This document shows, in pieces, positions 49,345 to 58,293 of a stretch of 64,000 bases of DNA. A program made the translations under genes and the position numbers. The notes beneath the pieces were generated by a model, which saw only the letters and a program-made list of their open reading frames with translations, was not told the DNA's origin and searched no databases. Numbering within the stretch: position 1 is the stretch's first letter; every line of letters starts with the position of its first letter. Origin of the DNA: DATFNI01 sp963787205 (GTDB taxonomy: Bacteria; Bacteroidota; Rhodothermia; Balneolales; DATFMH01); contig CAWBCD010000003.1 of NCBI GenBank assembly GCA_963787205.1, forward strand, positions 496,001 to 560,000. The letters are read 5' to 3'.

Positions 49345-50346
49345 ATGTTCAGCTTATCTGGTATTCGTATGAATACGGACAATATTTCCCTGCGAACGGC
49401 GGGTGTTTTATTCCTTTTGCTGGGTCTTATCAATCTCTTTAATGAAGCTTCCCAGCCGGTTCATGTTCTTGTAAGTACCTCCGGCATTGCATACATCATT
49501 TGCCTGTTGATCGGTACCCTCCTGTTTCTGAGGATACCGGATATTGTCCCATTTGCCCGGTTTACAGTCATTGCAGGATTTGTGTTACAAGGTGGGTATC
49601 TGATTCTGCATGGTCTCTTCCTGGATTTTATGCTTCAGCTTATTTTATGTGGGGGGCTTTGGTTGGTACTGTCACCACGATCAAAGGAATTCCGGATATT
49701 ACAATTAAGTGGTATTCTGTTTGTCGTTCTTGTATTGGGTGTGGATATGTTTGTTCTGGTTACTCGTTACGATGGTGCGGGGAGTATGAAAGATAACCCT
49801 ACAATAGGTATTTCAGCGGCAACTGTCGATACTGTGTATGGTAATGCGTACGCATACAGGCTTGATTTCGGAGAGTCAATATGGCACGAACGTTATCGGA
49901 AAACGTATCTAAAGAGTGATCCTGCTACAGATCTATGGCTTGTTGACCCTCAAAAAGATGCACATTTAATAGTTATTGGTGAACATACCCCTGATGGTTC
50001 AAATGCCAATCTTGACGCTTTTGCTGCGGCTGTCAAATACAATCTTCTGGAAAAAAATCCAGGAGCCAAACTAATCAATATCAGCCGGTTATATGGCGTT
50101 TATTACGATGGAATCCTGCTTAAACTAAAATCAGATGTGGATGGAGTGCCACTGGAATATTTGGTGGGACTCTACACGGTAAAAAACTATGCCTTTCAGG
50201 TTATCGGTTATACGCATGTGAAAGCGTTCTCGTCGTTTGAGCCTAATTTTGTAGACGCTATCAAGTCATTCTATTTTGATGCAAAAGCTCAACAAAAAAT
50301 GAATCAAATCCATGGTCATAATCCTATAGCGGATGATATACACTGA
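49345..50346 (+). CDS. Membrane protein with C-terminal soluble domain, unrecognised
   Basis: A 333-residue protein. Four or five TM helices occupy residues 15-145 (AGVLFLLLGLINLF, IAYIICLLIGTLLFL, FARFTVIAGFVLQGGYLILHGLFL, LQLSGILFVVLVLGVDMFVL). The rest (about 160-333) is soluble and mixed alpha/beta; DAHLIVIGEHTPDGSNANLDAFAAAVKYNLLEK and TVKNYAFQVIGYTHVKAFSSFEPNFVDAIKSF resemble the PsbP/DcrB-like fold, but this is only an impression. The start has GGAG at a good distance. It converges on the next gene over a shared terminator. Confidence 0.75.
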   Translation: MFSLSGIRMNTDNISLRTAGVLFLLLGLINLFNEASQPVHVLVSTSGIAYIICLLIGTLLFLRIPDIVPFARFTVIAGFVLQGGYLILHGLFLDFMLQLILCGGLWLVLSPRSKEFRILQLSGILFVVLVLGVDMFVLVTRYDGAGSMKDNPTIGISAATVDTVYGNAYAYRLDFGESIWHERYRKTYLKSDPATDLWLVDPQKDAHLIVIGEHTPDGSNANLDAFAAAVKYNLLEKNPGAKLINISRLYGVYYDGILLKLKSDVDGVPLEYLVGLYTVKNYAFQVIGYTHVKAFSSFEPNFVDAIKSFYFDAKAQQKMNQIHGHNPIADDIH

Positions 50347-50384
50347 AAGATTCTGAATTCTGATCAGATCTCACTTTTACTTAC

Positions 50385-50413
50385 AAAAAAAGGGACCAAC
50401 AAGGTCCCTTTTT
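50385..50413. terminator. Bidirectional terminator
   Basis: AAAAAAGGGACC-aacaa-GGTCCCTTTTT with A/T runs on both sides, between two convergent genes. Confidence 0.9.
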
Positions 50414-50437
50414 GCTATAAATATTCCCGTGTATCTC

Positions 50438-50947
50438 TTATAAAATGGGCAGAAGCTGGTTACCATAAAGGTGCAGGTATGCATACATGGTAACGACAGC
50501 AAAGACGAGGTTTAGAATAACTACAAAGAAAATGGTGCTTAAACCCCAGTTTGTACCAAACATTCCTGGGTCAGTAAATGTTTTACCCTCACCGTAGTGT
50601 GGATGATATTCTCTGAGTGTACCGAGCATAACTCCGGTGAATAACCCCTGAGCAAAACCAAATATCAATCCAAATGGGATACTGGGCTGCTGAGACAAGC
50701 CAAGCATCAGGGTAACATAATAGAATCCCCAAAAGGCACCATACAGTATCATTAATCCCAAACCTATCGTAAAAACACCTGCCTTCTCACTCGGATCTTT
50801 GAAAATCGAACCGAGAATCTGTATAAAATCGACTTTCGAACCAAATAGCCGGAAAATGTACATCACAACAATCAATGCAATAATACCGATAATACCGGAT
50901 AAAGCTGCTAACCATAGGTTGGCGTTAAAACTCATTGTAGAACTCAT
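50438..50947 (-). CDS. Four-TM membrane protein, unrecognised
   Basis: A 169-residue protein with four predicted TM helices (about 12-34, 57-85, 90-110, 133-160). A conserved-looking loop LREYHPHYGEGKTFTDPGMFGTNWG lies between the third and fourth helices, with His residues that might bind metal. No family is recognised. Confidence 0.7.
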   Translation of the reverse strand: MSSTMSFNANLWLAALSGIIGIIALIVVMYIFRLFGSKVDFIQILGSIFKDPSEKAGVFTIGLGLMILYGAFWGFYYVTLMLGLSQQPSIPFGLIFGFAQGLFTGVMLGTLREYHPHYGEGKTFTDPGMFGTNWGLSTIFFVVILNLVFAVVTMYAYLHLYGNQLLPIL

Positions 50948-51103
50948 AATAGGCGAATTAACTACTTAAGGGTTAGTGACCTGATCAAAACACAGCCCAA
51001 ATGTAATAAAACAATCTCAACGATGACATGCTTTTCCAATAAAATGTTTATATATAAATAATAAACATTTGTAATTCCGTCATTTAAAAAGAGGAAGATA
51101 AAA

Positions 51104-51487
51104 ATGGGAAAAGTTAGTGTCCGGTATATTGTACACGATGTTGATGAAGCCATACCATTCTACACCGGTTATCTGGGCTTTGAACTGATCATGCATCCTG
51201 CCTCCCCCTTTGCAATACTCGACCGCGGTGACCTGCGTCTCTTGTTGAGCTCTCCGGGTAACCAGGGAGGTGGCGGGCAAACACTGGGAGACGGATCAAT
51301 ACCCACTCCGGGAGGCTGGAACAGATTTCATCTTGAAGTTGAGGACCTTGATTCTCTTGTCGCCCAGCTCGAACAAAAAGGAGTTCATTTCCGAAGTGAG
51401 GCTGTAGACGGTGTCGCCGGCAAACAAATTATACTGGATGATCCCTCCGGAAATCCTATTGAGCTTTTCGAGTATTATGATAGTTGA
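51104..51487 (+). CDS. VOC-family (glyoxalase/bleomycin-resistance-like) protein
   Basis: A 127-residue vicinal-oxygen-chelate protein with two beta-alpha-beta-beta-beta modules: VRYIVHDVDEAIPFYTGYLGFEL and RFHLEVEDLDSLVAQLEQKGVHF...ILDDPSGNPIELFEYYD. His in FHLEVED and Glu in IELFE are usual metal ligands. An AGAGGAAGAT precedes the ATG. Substrate unknown; it could be a glyoxalase-I-like or extradiol-dioxygenase-like protein. Confidence 0.88.
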   Translation: MGKVSVRYIVHDVDEAIPFYTGYLGFELIMHPASPFAILDRGDLRLLLSSPGNQGGGGQTLGDGSIPTPGGWNRFHLEVEDLDSLVAQLEQKGVHFRSEAVDGVAGKQIILDDPSGNPIELFEYYDS

Positions 51488-51615
51488 TGGCATTAATTGG
51501 TAGGTTCGTTACTGGTTACTTTTTTCAAAATGGCTTTCAGTTTAGGGCCTACGAACCAATTTCCAAAAACCGATTGCGATTCATTCTGGAAACTATGTAT
51601 CTTTGAGGCTCTGAT

Positions 51616-51689
51616 GGGTCGTTAGCTCAGTTGGTTAGAGTGCCACGTTGACATCGTGGAGGTCGGCAGTTCGAATCTGCCACGACCCA
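51616..51689 (+). tRNA. tRNA-Val (anticodon GAC)
   Basis: A complete cloverleaf: acceptor GGGTCGT/ACGACCC, D arm GCTC-AGTTGGTTA-GAGT, anticodon stem CCACG/CGTGG with loop TTGACAT (anticodon GAC), T arm GGCAG-TTCGAAT-CTGCC, discriminator A. CCA is not encoded. Confidence 0.97.
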
Positions 51690-51693
51690 CTTG

Positions 51694-51732
51694 ACGATGC
51701 TAACTCATTTCTATGTAATGGATTAGCATCGT
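51694..51732 (+). terminator. Terminator after tRNA-Val
   Basis: ACGATGCTAA...TTAGCATCGT (10-bp stem, 19-base loop) followed by TAAAATAAATT, just after the tRNA. Confidence 0.65.
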
Positions 51733-51818
51733 TAAAATAAATTCTACCGCTCTTCCCCATCAATCAAGAGAATTATTCTTTTACATAGCGACTAATCCAC
51801 TCCACGTTTGATCCTTGT

Positions 51819-53639
51819 TTATTTTAACGATTTTACCCCCTCAACTGTTGAAGGTTCACGTCGCAGCATATCAAACACGATAATCGTATTACTCCCTTTT
51901 TTGAGCCATGATCCCGGGCAGTACAAGCGTTCCTGAGGCCCGACATTCCAGTATCTGCCGAGGTTGTGTCCATTAACCACCACAAATCCTTTTTCCCATC
52001 TGCTCATATCCAGGTAAACACTTCCGGTATTTCCCAGATTGAACGAAGACTTGAAAAAAGTCCCAACATGGGTACCTTCCTGCTGGTCGGTAAAGAGAAG
52101 TTTGTCCAGGTAACTGTTCGTCATCGGAAGTTTGTATGCTTTCCAATTCATCAGAACCATGTGATTCAGCAGCACCCGGTCTGTTATCCCCTTTCGGTCG
52201 ATAATCCTGTCTCCAAAGTTGATGCGACCCATGGCTTCGACCAAAATATCCAGGGTAGGATTGGGTTCGTTTGCCTCAGGAACCGTCAGCGTATCAATAT
52301 TCATGCTTCGATCCATGGTTCCTATAAATTTACCATTGAGGAAAACCGTGGCATAATCGTGCAATCCTACAATCTTTAATAATCCATGAGTGGCTCCGAG
52401 CAGTCTCGTCCGATACAAAATGTATCCGTAATCCTGCCCGAGCTCTTCCATTGGTTTGGGTTGTGCCAGATTAACCGGTTCGGGCAAGGCGTCCATCAGT
52501 GATACACTTTTCATGAAATGAATAGCGGGTATCGTTGTTGATGATGTTGTTTTTGGAACATCCGGCAGTTTTTCATTTGGAGGCAACAGATCTCCCAGGG
52601 CCTTTCGCATCGCAAAGTACTTCGGTGTCGGCTGTCCCATTTCGTTCACCGGAGCATCATAATCATAACTCGTAACATCAGGCTCATAGCTTTTTCCGTA
52701 ATTCGCTCCGGTTGTAAATCCAAAGTTCGTGCCACCATTAAACATATACAAATTGAATGATTTGTCATGCTTCATATACCATTGCAACTGTTTCACGATG
52801 CCTTCAGTACCAACCGTTGCCCATTTTTCTCTCCAGTGAGTCAGCCACCCGGGGTAATATTCACTGCAAAAAATGGGAACTCCCGGTCTCCACTTCGCAA
52901 CCCTGTCAAACTGATCATCATTAACGCCCGGATCCAATCCAATAGCCAATCCCGGCAGTGAACCGGCCTCAATGTTTTGCTTTCCGGCACCATCGGCCGT
53001 GAAAAACGGAACATCAATGCCGTTCTTCTTCCACAAACTAACCAGTTGCTCTAAATATGGCCGATCATTGCCATAGCTGCCGTATTCGTTTTCGATCTGC
53101 CACATAATGATAGGCCCTCCTTTGGTAACCTGTAGATCCCGAACCTGATCGGCAATTTGTTTCACATAATCTTCCACATTGCTCATGTAGGTTGGATTTG
53201 TGCAGCGTACTTTAAGCTCAGGATCTTTCAATAACCAGGGAGGCAATCCGCCAAAATCTCTCTCTCCACATACATATGGTCCGGGTCTCATAATCACTTT
53301 AAGCCCAACCTCACCGGCAGTTTCGACAAATTTCTTAAGATCATTGATGCCTGTAAAATCCCATTGCCCTTTTTGCGGCTCAACGTCACTCCAAAAAATA
53401 TACGTGGCTACTGTATTTAGTCCCATAGCTTTAGCCAGTTCCAGCCTCTGTTTCCAGTAGGCCTCCGGTATTCTCTGATAATCAATTTCACCGGATCTGA
53501 TCTGATACGGCTGACCGTTCATCTCAAATCGCTCTCCAGAGATGATAAATTTATTTTGTTGCGCGAATAAAGAACTGAAGGTTAGTAGTATCACGCACAA
53601 AACGGGCAGGATACTGCGAAACAGGATGTTGCCTTTCAT
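51819..53639 (-). CDS. GH35 beta-galactosidase
   Basis: A 606-residue enzyme of usual GH35 length. Signal peptide 1-27 (PVLCVILLTFSSLFAQ). Barrel with MRPGPYVCGERDFGGLPPWLL, acid/base Glu185 in WQIENEYGSYG and nucleophile Glu260 in IFCSEYYPGW; the C-terminal jelly-roll domains end VNGHNLGRYWNVGPQERLYCPG. It is separate from the galactose operon by about 5 kb and lies beside tRNA-Val. It probably cuts terminal beta-galactose from oligosaccharides in the periplasm. Confidence 0.96.
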   Translation of the reverse strand: MKGNILFRSILPVLCVILLTFSSLFAQQNKFIISGERFEMNGQPYQIRSGEIDYQRIPEAYWKQRLELAKAMGLNTVATYIFWSDVEPQKGQWDFTGINDLKKFVETAGEVGLKVIMRPGPYVCGERDFGGLPPWLLKDPELKVRCTNPTYMSNVEDYVKQIADQVRDLQVTKGGPIIMWQIENEYGSYGNDRPYLEQLVSLWKKNGIDVPFFTADGAGKQNIEAGSLPGLAIGLDPGVNDDQFDRVAKWRPGVPIFCSEYYPGWLTHWREKWATVGTEGIVKQLQWYMKHDKSFNLYMFNGGTNFGFTTGANYGKSYEPDVTSYDYDAPVNEMGQPTPKYFAMRKALGDLLPPNEKLPDVPKTTSSTTIPAIHFMKSVSLMDALPEPVNLAQPKPMEELGQDYGYILYRTRLLGATHGLLKIVGLHDYATVFLNGKFIGTMDRSMNIDTLTVPEANEPNPTLDILVEAMGRINFGDRIIDRKGITDRVLLNHMVLMNWKAYKLPMTNSYLDKLLFTDQQEGTHVGTFFKSSFNLGNTGSVYLDMSRWEKGFVVVNGHNLGRYWNVGPQERLYCPGSWLKKGSNTIIVFDMLRREPSTVEGVKSLK

Positions 53640-53861
53640 TTGATCATCATTGGTTATGGAAACTGGTTTAGGCGGTATTATAAATAAAGTTTTAGACTGA
53701 AGCGCTTGGACGTGCTATTAAATTCGATATACTATGCCGAAGGAGTTCATGCAGATACAAACTCCGGCATTAGCAGAAGGTAACATTTTTTGATTTCTGA
53801 CTCTCCATTCACTGATGTAAATTACGACCGGTACTGATTCCCTAAACTATATGCTTAAGCA

Positions 53862-54821
53862 ATGAGGTATATCTGTCTATTCCTTCTGATCATGATTGTA
53901 AATTTTAACGATTCAAACGCTCAACAGGTGAAAGTGCCGCCATATTACCAACTGGATTCTTCCCTGAGTGATTCCCTGCGTGGTTATGTACATGATCTGG
54001 GATTGGACAGCACCTTTGATGTCGGAGCTGACGGTACAGAACAGATCTCATTTGCCGTCATCGATCTGATGAGTAAAAAACCTAAGCTCGGTGGTGTGAA
54101 TTACGACAATTTCATCTACCCTGCCAGCGTCTATAAAATGTATGTGGCGGCCGAGGTTCTGCATCAGATCAGTGAGGGCAAATACTACCTTACAACCAAA
54201 CAGATAGCACGGTTTCCCAACACCGTTGACACCGTAAAAGAGATTCCAACCGATCCAAGACCCCTTTTGCAGGATGGGGATACCGTCACTGTTGGTTATT
54301 TGCTAGATCTTATGCTGACACGCAGCGACAATTCGGCCGCCAATTGCCTGATTGACCTGGCCGGCCGACCCAACATCAACAAGCTGATCCATGACAACGG
54401 TTGGTTCGGCAGCGAAGTCACACGCAAGTTTTTGAGCCGGAAGTATGAGGATCCCGGTTACAAAGACATACGCGGGACCATGACCTGTGCCCTGCATGCA
54501 GCCGATTATATGTATAAAATTTATGAGAATAAGCTTGTTAACCCATGGGTCAGCATGCAGTTAAAGACATTTTTTGGGAGACAACGGGACACAACTAAAC
54601 TGGCTGCCGGGCTGCCTCATAATGTCATGTTTTATCATAAAACAGGCTGGTGGTCGTACTGGACCAATGATGTGGGCATTGTCGATGACGGGACGGTTAA
54701 ATATATCATTGCTTGCTTTACACCGGTACCCGAAGAAAGAGCGGACCCCAAACTAAAGATTCTATCGGCGGATGTGTACCGGTTGATGAAAGAACGAAGT
54801 GCTGAGGAAATTAGGAAATAA
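53862..54821 (+). CDS. Class-A-beta-lactamase-fold serine hydrolase
   Basis: A 319-residue exported protein (signal 1-20). Active-site motifs: SVYK (Ser89-Lys92) in FIYPASVYKMY, SDN (155-157) in TRSDNSAANCLIDLAG, and KTG in MFYHKTGWWSYWTNDVGIV. The usual class A omega-loop motif ExxLN (Glu166/Asn170) is not evident where expected, about residues 189-196. This points to a penicillin-binding or D,D-peptidase-like or other serine hydrolase role instead of an ordinary beta-lactamase. It stands alone on this strand. Confidence 0.85.
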   Translation: MRYICLFLLIMIVNFNDSNAQQVKVPPYYQLDSSLSDSLRGYVHDLGLDSTFDVGADGTEQISFAVIDLMSKKPKLGGVNYDNFIYPASVYKMYVAAEVLHQISEGKYYLTTKQIARFPNTVDTVKEIPTDPRPLLQDGDTVTVGYLLDLMLTRSDNSAANCLIDLAGRPNINKLIHDNGWFGSEVTRKFLSRKYEDPGYKDIRGTMTCALHAADYMYKIYENKLVNPWVSMQLKTFFGRQRDTTKLAAGLPHNVMFYHKTGWWSYWTNDVGIVDDGTVKYIIACFTPVPEERADPKLKILSADVYRLMKERSAEEIRK

Positions 54822-54860
54822 GGTAATAGTTGAGTTGCTACTTTACTGTACCCAAAAAGG

Positions 54861-55676
54861 TTAGCTCAAATCAGCAGGGTTATTCTGGCTAGTATTCAAC
54901 GAATCGTTTTTGATAAATTCTTGCAACTTCCGTAGTAACCTCTCTCCTGCATCCTTATTGTCGTTTTCTGATTCAAGTGTGTTTTCAATGAAATGAATAT
55001 CGTGCTTAATCGCATCAAGCATCCGTATTTTAACAGACTTGCGATCCCCGTATTGCGGGAAGCGCTGCATAAAATCGTAATAAAGCAGAAAGGATAAAGG
55101 ATAAGTATCCCAATACTTATTCCATTCAGACACAGTTTCGGGAAGCAGGACTTTTTCGATCGTGTTGTTGAAGTTCAGTGCATCCGTCATGTTATCAACA
55201 AACTCGCTGTCTTTAGCTAAAATCAGTTTTTGGAGACGTTCCTTTTCGGGTGGTAACGAGGATGCAGCCTTTTTATACAGGTTAGTTATTTCATGAACGA
55301 ACCTTTTTGTAACCTGATTTTCGTGGTTAACGTCGAACTTTATTTTCATTTTAAGCCAGACGCCTATTGGCTTCCCGTTGCCTAAAGCAGGATTGAATAC
55401 AATGTTACGGCAATATTTTTCTGCGGCACTATCGAGGACCAAATAACCTGATGACTCTAACAAATTTACTCTTCTGACACGACCTTCTTTATCTACATAA
55501 ACCATCATTTTCGCCATGCCTGTAAGAGAATTCTCTTGCGCCTGCACCGGGTAGAAAATTTTGGGCTGATATTTTAAAGTCGGCGGAGTGTAATCCTTAG
55601 TGTCAAGATTTTTCATATGTCCACATCCGTCAAGAAGGAAGAAAGTTGCCAAAATTATTCCAATAACTCGTTTCAT
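54861..55676 (-). CDS. TonB-C-terminal-domain lipoprotein
   Basis: A 271-residue lipoprotein (signal IGIILATFFLLDGC with lipobox LDGC). A TonB-like C-terminal domain lies near the N-terminal half (about 50-115): GMAKMMVYVDKEGRVRRVNLLESSGYLVLDSAAEKYCRNIVFNPAL. The second half (120-271) is helical and not recognised. A TonB domain without an inner-membrane anchor is unusual, so it is unlikely to work as a classical energy transducer; a structural or binding role is more likely. Confidence 0.8.
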   Translation of the reverse strand: MKRVIGIILATFFLLDGCGHMKNLDTKDYTPPTLKYQPKIFYPVQAQENSLTGMAKMMVYVDKEGRVRRVNLLESSGYLVLDSAAEKYCRNIVFNPALGNGKPIGVWLKMKIKFDVNHENQVTKRFVHEITNLYKKAASSLPPEKERLQKLILAKDSEFVDNMTDALNFNNTIEKVLLPETVSEWNKYWDTYPLSFLLYYDFMQRFPQYGDRKSVKIRMLDAIKHDIHFIENTLESENDNKDAGERLLRKLQEFIKNDSLNTSQNNPADLS

Positions 55677-55979
55677 GGCAAACCTCTGTTAGTAATTTTT
55701 AAAATGTGCACCCATCGTTTTGCATAGAATAACCACGCCGAAACAGACGAATACCATAAAAAACAACATTAAAGGCCCTTAAATGGTTGCTTTATACGTA
55801 CATGTTTATTCCGGAATCCCTGGTTATTTGGAACGATAAGAGTGTTTCGAATACATCGGACAGGCTGTTGCATCACAATTCATCGAAGGATTCGGTGAGT
55901 TCATCGAATTAAATTTGAGCTGATCTGCTAAATGATGTTCTTACTTGTGGTTGATGATAACTAAACAACGGTGAACATC
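55677..55979. other. Divergent promoter spacer
   Basis: About 300 bp between divergent genes. A GGTG lies eight bases before the ATG of the next gene. No repeat or hairpin of note is visible. Confidence 0.4.
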
Positions 55980-56558
55980 ATGAAAACAAAACGATTATTA
56001 CGGAGCACACTCATGCTGGGTGTTGTGGTTGTTATTGCCACGGGTTGCATAACCTCCGTACATCCTCTATTTACAGACAAAGAGTTAATCTTTCGTCCTG
56101 AACTCATTGGCACCTGGCAAGATGGTAATGAAACAATGGTATTCAGAGGGATAGGCAGCACACGCTACTCTGTATTGCATGTCGAAAAGACCGACACAAT
56201 AAAACTTATCGGCCGACTGGGGAAACTAGGCGACCATTATTACCTGGATATGACCATTGATCCGGATGATCAAAAGGTTAATGACTTGTTAGGCGCCTAC
56301 ATTTTCCCGGTTCATATTTTCTTCAAGGTGTCATTCGAAAACGGTCAGCTAAACATGAATGCATTTGCCTTCTCATCGGACTGGCTCGAAAAGCTAATCC
56401 AGGAACGTCGAATCAGGATTAAACATGAGGTAGAAAATGATCAGGTATTGTTAACGGCATCGACGGAAGAACTCCAGAAGTTTGTTGTCAAATATGCTGA
56501 TGAACCAAAAGCCTTTGATAATAATCCGTCTTCTTATAAACGAATTACAGCGCCATGA
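55980..56558 (+). CDS. Small lipoprotein, unrecognised, first gene of a two-component operon
   Basis: A 192-residue lipoprotein (MKTKRLLRSTLMLGVVVVIATGC, lipobox ATGC). A GTG three codons earlier is possible but the ATG fits the signal better. The N-terminal mature part SVHPLFTDKELIFRPELIGTW is common in small bacterial lipoproteins with lipocalin-like beta structure. It overlaps the histidine kinase start by 4 bp (ATGA), so it is translationally coupled and may sense for the kinase. Confidence 0.8.
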   Translation: MKTKRLLRSTLMLGVVVVIATGCITSVHPLFTDKELIFRPELIGTWQDGNETMVFRGIGSTRYSVLHVEKTDTIKLIGRLGKLGDHYYLDMTIDPDDQKVNDLLGAYIFPVHIFFKVSFENGQLNMNAFAFSSDWLEKLIQERRIRIKHEVENDQVLLTASTEELQKFVVKYADEPKAFDNNPSSYKRITAP

Positions 56559-57598
56559 CAAAACCCAATAAAGCATCCGTCCTCTTGCAAAATCGTGGTA
56601 TTCAGTACGCGATATTCTGGCTGGTGTCGTTCCTGTTTCTGGTGAATTACTTCACCCAGGGATACGACATCGGCCTTATTGATATCGTATATACCATGCT
56701 CTTTCATATCAGCCTGGTTTTTGCAGTTAGTATCAATAGTTTTTATTTGTTACCCAATTACTTAGCCCATGGAAAGTATTATAAATATAGCATCCTTTTA
56801 TTGGGTCTTATCATCATTTCGATGTGGCTGAATATCTTTACATTTCAATATTTATCCGACTGGATTTTTCCTGGGTATTACTTCGTCTCATACTATGAGT
56901 GGTGGGAACTTCTGGAGTTTCTCGTCATTTATGTTGGCCTGACATCCATGCTGGAATTTTCCAAGAGCTGGTTCCGTGAGATGCAGGTCCGGCGTGAAAT
57001 GGCGGAGCTGGAACAGGAACGGGTTCAAACCGAGTTGAAGGCCCTACGCTCACAAATCAATCCGCATTTCCTTTTTAACAGTCTGAACCACATCTACGCC
57101 CTGTCGGTCAAGCAGTCTGTTCAAACGCCCAAAGCCGTATTGCAGCTTTCGGATTTGCTTCGTTATGCCATCGATCACATGGACCGGGATCGGGTGCCTC
57201 TGAAAAAGGAGCTGGAATATGTCACCCAATTCGTGGAATGGTATAAAGCGAGGACGGATCATCCGGAACGCATCGTATTTACCTGTCCCGAAACACAGGA
57301 TAAGCTTCTGATTGCCCCACTCCTGCTGGTTGTGTTCGTTGAGAACTGTTTCAAGCATGGCCGCTTGTCGCGTTTTGACGACCGGATAACCATAACTTTA
57401 AGTCTTGTAGATTCCACCCTTCAACTTATAACGGAAAATGCCATCTATCCGGACCGGGAGTTGCCTGTAGAAAGTACCGGGCTGGGACTGGAAAATGTTC
57501 GTCGAAGACTTAACTTGTTGTATGAGAACAGGCATCATTTGGATATCCGCGATACAGATAACTGCTACAGGGTATCCTTAACCATGGAACTGGAGTGA
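56555..57598 (+). CDS. LytS-type sensor histidine kinase
   Basis: A 347-residue kinase. Four TM helices (about 15-35, 40-66, 75-95, 120-140) and then a His_kinase domain (PF06580) with the phospho-acceptor His in LKALRSQINPHFLFNSLNHIYAL (about 165-187). A C-terminal ATPase part follows with VENCFKHG and STGLGLENVRRRL. It would phosphorylate the LytTR regulator encoded 3 bp downstream. Confidence 0.94.
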   Translation: MTKPNKASVLLQNRGIQYAIFWLVSFLFLVNYFTQGYDIGLIDIVYTMLFHISLVFAVSINSFYLLPNYLAHGKYYKYSILLLGLIIISMWLNIFTFQYLSDWIFPGYYFVSYYEWWELLEFLVIYVGLTSMLEFSKSWFREMQVRREMAELEQERVQTELKALRSQINPHFLFNSLNHIYALSVKQSVQTPKAVLQLSDLLRYAIDHMDRDRVPLKKELEYVTQFVEWYKARTDHPERIVFTCPETQDKLLIAPLLLVVFVENCFKHGRLSRFDDRITITLSLVDSTLQLITENAIYPDRELPVESTGLGLENVRRRLNLLYENRHHLDIRDTDNCYRVSLTMELE

Positions 57599-57601
57599 AT
57601 T

Positions 57602-58285
57602 ATGTTACGCTGCCTGATTGTTGACGATGAACCTTCGGCACGTGAAATCCTCTCTGCATATATCCGGGACACTCCTCAGCTGGAGTTGTCCGGTGAGTGC
57701 AATGACGCACTTGAAGCAATGGATTTTCTCGGTAAACACCCTGTCGATTTACTCTTTTTGGATATTAATATGCCGCGCCTGTCCGGCATCAGCTTTATAA
57801 AATCCCGCACTCAACTTCCTGCTGTAATCATCACTACCGCCTATGATGAATATGCCCTGGAAGGGTATGAATTGGATGTCGTGGATTACCTTTTAAAGCC
57901 TTTTTCGTTTGAACGTTTTTTGAAAGCGGTTGAGAAGATGGAAAAACGGCTGCACCCTCTTACGACCAATCAAAATTTTCTCTTGGTAAGATCAGATAAG
58001 AAAACCTATAAGATTCCGTACGCGGATATTCTTTACATCGAATCACTTGGTGATTATGTGATTATCCAAACGCATTCTCAAAAATTGACGACGTACGAAA
58101 CGCTGAAGAACCTGGAAGAGCAACTTGTTCCGCATCATTTTATGCGCGTTCACAAATCTTTCCTGGTATCCCTGGATAAAGTCGACTATATGGAGGGGAA
58201 TATGCTGGTCATCCAGGGGCATGAGATACCCATCGGAGGGAGTTACAAAGAAGAAGTCGTTAACCGTTTTACTCGGTCCGTTTAA
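57602..58285 (+). CDS. LytTR-family response regulator
   Basis: A 227-residue regulator. Receiver domain with phospho-Asp in LLFLDINMPRLSG (about residue 54) and Lys in YLLKPFSFERFL. The C-terminal LytTR DNA-binding domain (about 130-227) shows LLVRSDKKTYKIPYADILYIESLGDYVII and FMRVHKSFLVSLDKVDYMEGN. It is the last gene of the lipoprotein-kinase-regulator operon and converges on the plug gene with an 8-bp gap. Confidence 0.95.
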   Translation: MLRCLIVDDEPSAREILSAYIRDTPQLELSGECNDALEAMDFLGKHPVDLLFLDINMPRLSGISFIKSRTQLPAVIITTAYDEYALEGYELDVVDYLLKPFSFERFLKAVEKMEKRLHPLTTNQNFLLVRSDKKTYKIPYADILYIESLGDYVIIQTHSQKLTTYETLKNLEEQLVPHHFMRVHKSFLVSLDKVDYMEGNMLVIQGHEIPIGGSYKEEVVNRFTRSV

Positions 58286-58293
58286 AGGCCAGG

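Noticed and set aside
53862..54821. Antibiotic-resistance beta-lactamase
   Set aside because: The omega-loop motif needed for fast deacylation is not evident, so a resistance role cannot be claimed.
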